Source of the DNA: Nectonema munidae
Lineage: Eukaryota; Nematomorpha; Nectonematoida; Nectonematidae
DNA length: 64,000 nucleotides
NCBI GenBank assembly: GCA_030549495.1
Contig: JAUIRK010000916.1
Span: forward strand, 657,501-721,500
Reading direction: 5' to 3'
The position numbers were made by a program, and so were the translations under genes. Below the pieces are notes generated by a model, which saw only the letters and a list, made by a program, of their open reading frames with translations, made no database searches and was not told the origin of the DNA. Shown piece after piece: positions 57,601 to 64,000 of the stretch. Position 1 is the stretch's first letter. Each line of letters starts with the position of its first letter.

Positions 57601-60314
57601 TCTCCTTCTTTTTTAATAGATTTTTATTTATTTAAAGCAGACGATTTTCATTTCATGAGACAAACAATTAGTGGCAATGTTGATATATAATTGCTAATTG
57701 TAAAATAGCGGATAAAACATGCTGAGTTCTGTGCATCCCAAAATTCATTATAACAATGAAAAAAGAGCGAAAGAGAATGGAGTCACATGATTTCTCTAAT
57801 ACCATGATGTGTTAAAAAAACTAATAATAATTGAACAAAGCTTCATCAATCACACTTCTCTCTTTTTCCTGAGCGAGTGTAGCTAACATCGTTCCAATAA
57901 ATTGGCATATAACGTATATATAGGTAAAATCGTAGGAGATACTGATAGAGGTAATAGACAAATGCTAGACTGTTATGTTAATGAAAAGTGGCGGTTATGA
58001 TGTAATAATATTTTGAGATAAGATTAACTAATAAATATGCGTCCTATCAACTATTTAGCCAATATATTATGCAAAAAGATAAAGCTGTGAAAAGTACATA
58101 TCTTTTTGAATAAGGTTAAAGTCTAACACCAGTATTTGTATACAGTGTTGTGCAGGAAAGCTAGAGAGCATTAGAAGCAGTAGGTCATATACAATACAAA
58201 GATAGGAGCTATCTAAGGTGAGTTAATATGCATGTTAATATATTCAATTTTAGCTTGCCAGGTGAAATATTACATAAAATATACATAAAGTTATATTAAT
58301 ATTAAATATATAAAATTTATGTTGCGCATATGTCTTATATAAGTGGTATTATGCAAATACGATAACGTACAAATGCTAGCTCATCATTATCAGACTGCGC
58401 AAATGGTGGCGAGATATAAGAATATATATAGACTGTGAAATAAGAAAATGTCAAAGCTGCAAGATGCTTTTGCTTCTTTAAAAATTTATAGGAGTTTTTA
58501 TTGTTTAATTTTTATATTTGTTTTAGAAAAAGAGTGATTTGCTTCAATATGATTACTAACAAATAAAATGAATTCAACAAACAAGATTTAGAAGTTTTAT
58601 GTTTTATTAGTATAAATAACCATCCATTTTTACTACACGCCCATGAAGCTGTGATCGAGAGCAAAGTTATTTATGGACACAAAATGGTTCTGTGAATTAA
58701 TAGTACGAAGATAAAGAGTATTTTATTTGTAAAATCATAAAAAAATGTCATCTGATTTTTAAACTAAAAATTATAATTAATATTAAAAAAAATTTTATTC
58801 AAATATCTGAATAATGTGTACACGACTATTTAAGTCAAACGATAAAATTTAAAAATGAAGCAGAAAGGAATTTTAATAAGAAAAAAAGTTTTAGCCTTGT
58901 TCCCCATCCCGAGCCGAAAAGAAAATGTATGCATCCTTTATTAATAACCCGTTAACGACCAGAATAATCAGACGATATCTAGTATAAGGCAGAAGATTTG
59001 TATTAAAAAGCATTAATAAACGGAGACGATTCACATAAAGTAGACATATGCAATAGAACTTTAAAAAAAACTTTAATAAAAAAAAAATTTTCCTGCTTCT
59101 TATAAAAGAAAAGAGTGCGTAAATGCGGTTCTAGACTTGGCATAACATTTGGAAATTAAATGTCTTTTTCCCCTAATAAAGAAGACAACAAGTTAAAATA
59201 CGCTAACGAAAGCTGTTTGATTTCACTTCGTGTTAGCCCACCGCCAAAAACAAACGGATTGAGTAAATACGATTTCTGTTGACGACAAGAGAGGATTATT
59301 ATTAAAATGGCCTAGTCCAAAATAAAAGCATCTATCTTTACAAATGTTTTTAATGCAAATCCCCTTCTTTACACTAAATACCCTTTGATTAAAGATATCA
59401 TGTTAGTAACTTAAAATTACGTTCAGATCAAATGGAAATCAAAGAAATCAAAATTGTAGAAGATAAATAGGCAAATTTACGTTATTTGGCAGTAGTCGTG
59501 TTCATTGGTATCGTGTTTTTTCTGATAAATCAACGTTGTGTGTCGTCTGGAAGATCTGTCTTTGATTTTTTTCTACAAATGTGATAAAAAAAATGAAACT
59601 GAGAGCAAAGCGATGAAAACAACGATTTAAAGTTGAGTATATTTCTATTATGTTAACGCGAAGAGGAGAGTAGTTCAAAAGATTTCGAGATTAAGACATC
59701 TTATTGTTGTTACTATGACATTAGAATGTTTGTTTGCATTGTTCGCGCTTATGCCTATATTCGATAATTATGATAATAACAATGATTACAGACTCCTCCT
59801 GTATACAATTTGTTTACGCGTAAAGAAGTGCAAAGAAAGAAGCGAGAAACTGCGACAGGACAAATATCTCGGCACACCGAAATAAACATAATTACTGTTT
59901 GCTGCTCAACAACATTAGGCAGACAAGTGTGCAGAATGAGTATAAAGTTGAGGAGATATGAAAGTTGCTTTGAACAGCTTAATGGATGGGTGCGTGTGAC
60001 CCGTGAAGTGAAAAAAGTGGATAGCAATGGAATTCGAGAATTCAAAGGAAAGTAAGGACGCAGCGATCGCTTTCAAACACCTGCTTCCTCCCTTTCTAAG
60101 CTTTTGGGCATTTAGGCAGACTAATTTGGATCTAAGTACCGGTAAAGTCGCTCATTATGATTTCTCTGACGGCTGCTAACATTAAGCCGCTGGAGATATA
60201 ATTGTGAAAGCACCACGGTTAAAAAACATGGATAAATGAATGCAAAATATAGGCAATTTTTGAATACTTTATCTACATTATTTAAATCATGAAAAACGAA
60301 GCCTTTTTATTAAA
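54657..60314. other. Long AT-rich stretch without supported genes
   Basis: No exon of a known family was recognised. The 5' exons of the ARHGAP20-like gene should lie here. Open stretches at 55878-56081 and 59810-60055 are short; the latter ends at a donor-like GGAAAGTAAGG but has no recognisable domain. A single unit of the 8165-8386 repeat is at 58948-59046. Confidence 0.4.
58948..59046. repeat. Second copy of the TTAA MITE (single unit)
   Basis: cccgttaacgaccagaataa, then cagacgatatctagtat and aaacggagacgatt, match the MITE at 8165-8386. It has only one 79-bp-type unit and no clear right terminus. Confidence 0.65.
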
Positions 60315-60577
60315 TCAAAGATGATATTTTTTGGGTTCGAATGTTTGTCGTTTACGTTCATCGAGTAATCGCTGAATCAACTGTTCGTAATCACGTCTTC
60401 GCAAGTTTGTCGCTCTATTCAAGATTGGTAGGCACCACTCTTCCATTTAGGGAATAATTGACGAGCTTCTAAATTTTTATCTTCCAATAATGGAAACACA
60501 TATGGTACAGGCAAGTGTATAGAGTAGGCTAAGTCAAGAGAATTGCATTTCTTTTGCTTCTCTATAGCCTTGTCAGC
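60315..60577 (-). CDS. Last exon of an unrecognised protein-coding gene
   Basis: Acceptor tttatatag then about 87 codons: ADKAIEKQKKCNSLDLAYSI, HLPVPYVFPLLEDKNLEARQ and LFPKWKSGAYQ, then after a one-base frame shift near 60415, NRATNLRRRDYEQLIQRLL and DERKRQTFEPKKYHL followed by a stop. AATAAA follows within 15 bases. The basic, well-mixed composition and good splice acceptor suggest a real gene, possibly a small mitochondrial-type protein, but I do not recognise the family. The frame break could be an assembly error or a sign of a pseudogene. Upstream exons were not found. Confidence 0.5.
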
Positions 60578-63500
60578 CTATATAAACCACTTTTTTAACT
60601 TATAAATTGTCTTTTTAATCTCCATTTTGTTCTATTTTGTCATTTTTAAGTTCTAAATTGTCGTTTTTAAATTCTAATCTGTGTTTTAAATTTTGTTCTC
60701 AGCTATCACAAGTAAGCCGTTTTTTGGAATTTTTACAGCTCTTGATTTGGTCGTTAACTTAGGTTTCATGCCATTTTGTCAACACATCCTACGTATTTTT
60801 TTTGTAAAAACACCTGAAAAAACTAGATCAAAGTTTTTTCTACAGTCTACAATTCCTTAAAATATTCTTTTTATAAAATTTCCCCAATTTATTTAATGTT
60901 TTCTTTGTCTACCTTCACTAAATTATCATAACACTAAAAAACTCTTTCTTTTCTTTATTACCATAAAGAATCTTGATTTTGTAAGTTTATTGAAATAATT
61001 TGAGAAGGAATAATTTTGTTTTTTTAAAATGCCTATTTATTCTCATAAAAAATGGGAAATATGATTAACTAAAAATGGATTCATGTAAAAAATATATAAA
61101 ATGTATAATATTCGTATAAGAGTTTATTTTGTTATGTTGATAAAAAGTTTGATAAGATTAAGAAAAACAAATACTTATTGTAGTTTTTCTTTGCACATTT
61201 AAGTAGCGGATTTGTGTTCATGCAAATTGACTGAGAATATTATCCGTGATTATTATAAGCGCCCTCTACTGAAATGACATTTTTTGAAAAGTGAGACATT
61301 TCACAAATTTTTAAAGATAAAATAACTTCCTTTTATCGTTTCTTTCTTGAGTTTTACAAATTAGATGACGATCTAACTAACTTGCTTTTCATATCAAGTC
61401 AATAGAAAATAGCACACCTCAATAGACGGATTAAGTCATGTGCTCCAAATCGTGTCGTTGAAAAGGAAATGTTTATTAAAAAATAATATTCTACTTACTT
61501 TAGAACAAAAAATTTATTGATACATGGTGATTGATAAAAAAATGTTTACATGATTTTTAAAAGTACAATATCTATCCCAAACAATTTTTTAGTACATGTA
61601 GTGGAATAGTGGAACTTTAGTATGCAACAGTCCTGCTTCTGGATATATATTATTAACAGTTCTAACTACTTTTCCCTAACTCTGGATAATTTAAAGAGGT
61701 GTTAAGTCACATGTAACTCTTAAAACTCATATCAAAGTTTTCATTATATGCTGTTATAATTAAAATTAAAATAATTTTCTATTTCTATTTCTAATAAGTT
61801 TACAAATGTTTTTATGATATTATATACGTATATATAGATCCGTTATTATAAAGGGGAGAGGGGAGGGCGGAAATACCTTTTGGAAATACGCCCTCCCACT
61901 GAAACTCCCTTAAAATATATAAAAGTATGTTCAGGCCTATTAAAATTAATTTTGCCCATGTAAATGGATTCTGGTGTCAGGTCTGTATACATATATGAAA
62001 ACTCCTTATTGGAAGTTATTAAAACCCTCTAATCTGGAAATATAAAACTGTGTAGAAATTAAATATTTTCTACTGAAGGTCAAGTGAAAATAATGAGATT
62101 GTATTGAATCCAGGTTGGGCAAAGGAAAGTGAAAGATGCCAATATAGTTTTTTATGCACATTTTAGACTTACTCACGATTTTGGGAGATAATTTTTGAAT
62201 GAAGAACTATAGAGAAGAAAAACAAAACCAATTATATGAAAAGAGTTAAACTAAGAAATGGAAACATCAACATGAAAATTAATTTTGGTCTGTCCAGGTT
62301 TTTTTTTCACACGGCTGCACTTAGAAAAAACGCGATTCGGGGTGATTAATTTATTATAAAAATAGTCAGTTACCATTAAAAATAATGAGAAATTAATTGT
62401 AGATATTTAAATTATACACTTTTTTATGATAAAACTTGAATCTTTATCATAAAATAAGTTAACAAATGTGTTATGGTGCATCTTTTGAATAACTAATGAA
62501 AGGGCAGTTCATGGGTAACAGTAGACGATAATCCTGCCAGGCTATCACTTGAATTCTTCCAAAAGAGATCGCAGCCCGCATTTGAAAATACTGAGAAAAC
62601 AAGACTGAATTAAGTTAGTAACTATGCAAAGGAGGAAGCTGCTCTCAGTGTCGTGAAAATTGATTACCTCGCACTCATTCCATCTCAATTGACGCAGAAA
62701 GGCGGAGGGAGAAGTTGAGAATAAAAAACACACACTCCGAGACTAGAGGGACATGTAAAAAAAGAGCTACTGTTTAAAATGGTGTTTGAGACAAGAATGA
62801 AAGCATGTGAAGAAAAGAGGAGTTACTGTTGCGGGCACAGAAGCATATAGAAACATTCTCGAAAACTTCAAGTATAATTTTGAAAGTGAATTCACAAAAA
62901 AGTCGCTATCAAAATCAGGGCAGAGTAGAAGCAAACAATAAAGCAAAAACTTCTTAGCCCATATTATGCGGAAAGGCTTCTTATTTTTTGAGGAATAACA
63001 AAGGGAAACGTGCCTTGCTTACGGATTATTTATCGCATAATATCATTCACATTAAGATATAAAGATTGATATTGTTTCTGTTGGGTACTAATGCCTACTT
63101 AATCCAGTATTCAATTGCCTATTGCATATGCATACACGTGCCATTAAGGGAATGCAAAAATACTTATCCATTTGAAAACAGGTAGTGTAAGGAGGATTCG
63201 TTTGAATGGGAAGGAGTGAGTGCTACAGCAAATAAGAACGCCTGCACAACCAATCACATGGTGTGCCGGCATAGCGAAAGCGTGCTCGCGTATCAACTTC
63301 TCTTCTCCAAGTCCTTCCCTGAGACAAAGAGTGTTATTTGTGAGGAGAGATGTTGAATGTAGTGCCGATGTATTGAAGCTTCCCGAGCACTGCCACTTTT
63401 GTATACTTGCATCAAACAATAACAACTAGTGTATATAGAAAGGGCTTTGTCGCGCGCACAAGCGGCTTATGTCATTGTGATACTTTTCATTGTGTTCAGA

Positions 63501-64000
63501 GTGGGAGGAGGAGGATATGGGTGGTGCGCAAATCAGAAGTATATAACTGTGATAATGATCTTAATTTCATTATGAAAGCACTCTATTTATTCGATTCAAT
63601 ATATGTGTAATGTTCGGGCAATCTGTGTACTCAGTCATTGCACGAAGTGCCTAGGAAATACACGAAATGCTTGAAAACGAAGACCAGGTAATTCACGAAG
63701 TGACTGTAATTTATACATATAAATAGAGAAAGGGAAAGAAACAAGGAAACGCGCTCTATTCTTTTCCTGTTTTTTCCTTCAATTCTGAAAGATAAGTATG
63801 GGGATATGCGAGTTACCTAGAACTTTTCCTTTCTTATAATTTTTAATTAGAAAATAGGATAGTTTCTATGCAAAAGATAGGATAGAAAACTAAGCTACAT
63901 CTCTAGCTCCTTCCCTATTCAGCTATTCCCAATCTACAAACCTTTAGTGCTTTTAATAACTAGGATGCATTATTTAGCGAATCAAAGATTGCTTTATGAA
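60578..64000. other. Right end of the window, no supported gene
   Basis: 62500-63650 is less AT-rich than its surroundings and could hold a promoter or 5' UTR. No reading frame there resembles a known family. A run gggagaggggagggcgg lies at 61853-61870. Confidence 0.35.

Noticed and set aside
59810-60055. An 81-codon plus-strand frame ending at a donor-like site
   Set aside because: No recognisable domain, no acceptor or partner exon, and it is short; kept only as a note in the stretch description.

Overview
This is a gene-poor, strongly AT-rich piece of an animal nuclear genome. Genes are split by GT-AG introns, the protein families are metazoan (a Hox gene, an ARHGAP20-type RhoGAP, mitochondrial ribosomal protein L12, a clan-3 cytochrome P450), and the space between exons is full of decayed DNA transposons. 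A protostome invertebrate, probably an arthropod, fits best; the species cannot be named from the sequence.

Layout. (1) 1-9.1 kb, minus strand: a complete four-exon MRPL12 gene (exons 42-158, 6916-7035, 7160-7225, 8842-9099). Its 6.76 kb third intron holds a 3.7 kb composite hAT-type element (copy A, 2328-5992) with a perfect 8-bp target duplication. (2) 9.2-15.1 kb: a SCAND3/ZBED-like hAT relic, then copy B (11141-14160) of the same composite in opposite orientation, then a second hAT relic. Both composite copies carry the same nested passengers: a small hAT MITE, a tRNA-derived SINE, a Mutator-like MITE with a 9-bp duplication, and a 42-bp minisatellite. (3) 17.8-20.6 kb: a KIAA1586-like hAT relic and the RNase H end of a LINE. 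(4) 21.5-23.0 kb, plus strand: an intact single-exon cytochrome P450 of 486 aa with a Lys in place of the usual acidic I-helix residue. (5) 23.5-30.0 kb: an LTR-element gag fossil, a hAT relic containing a SINE, and a GTF2IRD2-like hAT relic containing a MITE. (6) 31.4-41.2 kb, minus strand: a complete three-exon anterior Hox gene, best read as Hox2/proboscipedia (373 aa), whose two introns hold a LINE relic, a MITE and a hAT fragment. (7) 46.7-54.7 kb, minus strand: an ARHGAP20-like gene (PH, Ras-association, RhoGAP, long tail) in at least 12 exons. (8) 60.3-60.6 kb, minus strand: the last exon of an unrecognised gene. The rest of 54.7-64 kb shows no gene I can support.

The host genes are unrelated in function and form no operon or pathway. 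The most unusual things are the twice-copied composite transposon, the transposon-bearing Hox introns, the lysine-substituted P450, and two coding regions each off by one base, which points to assembly indels or recent decay.
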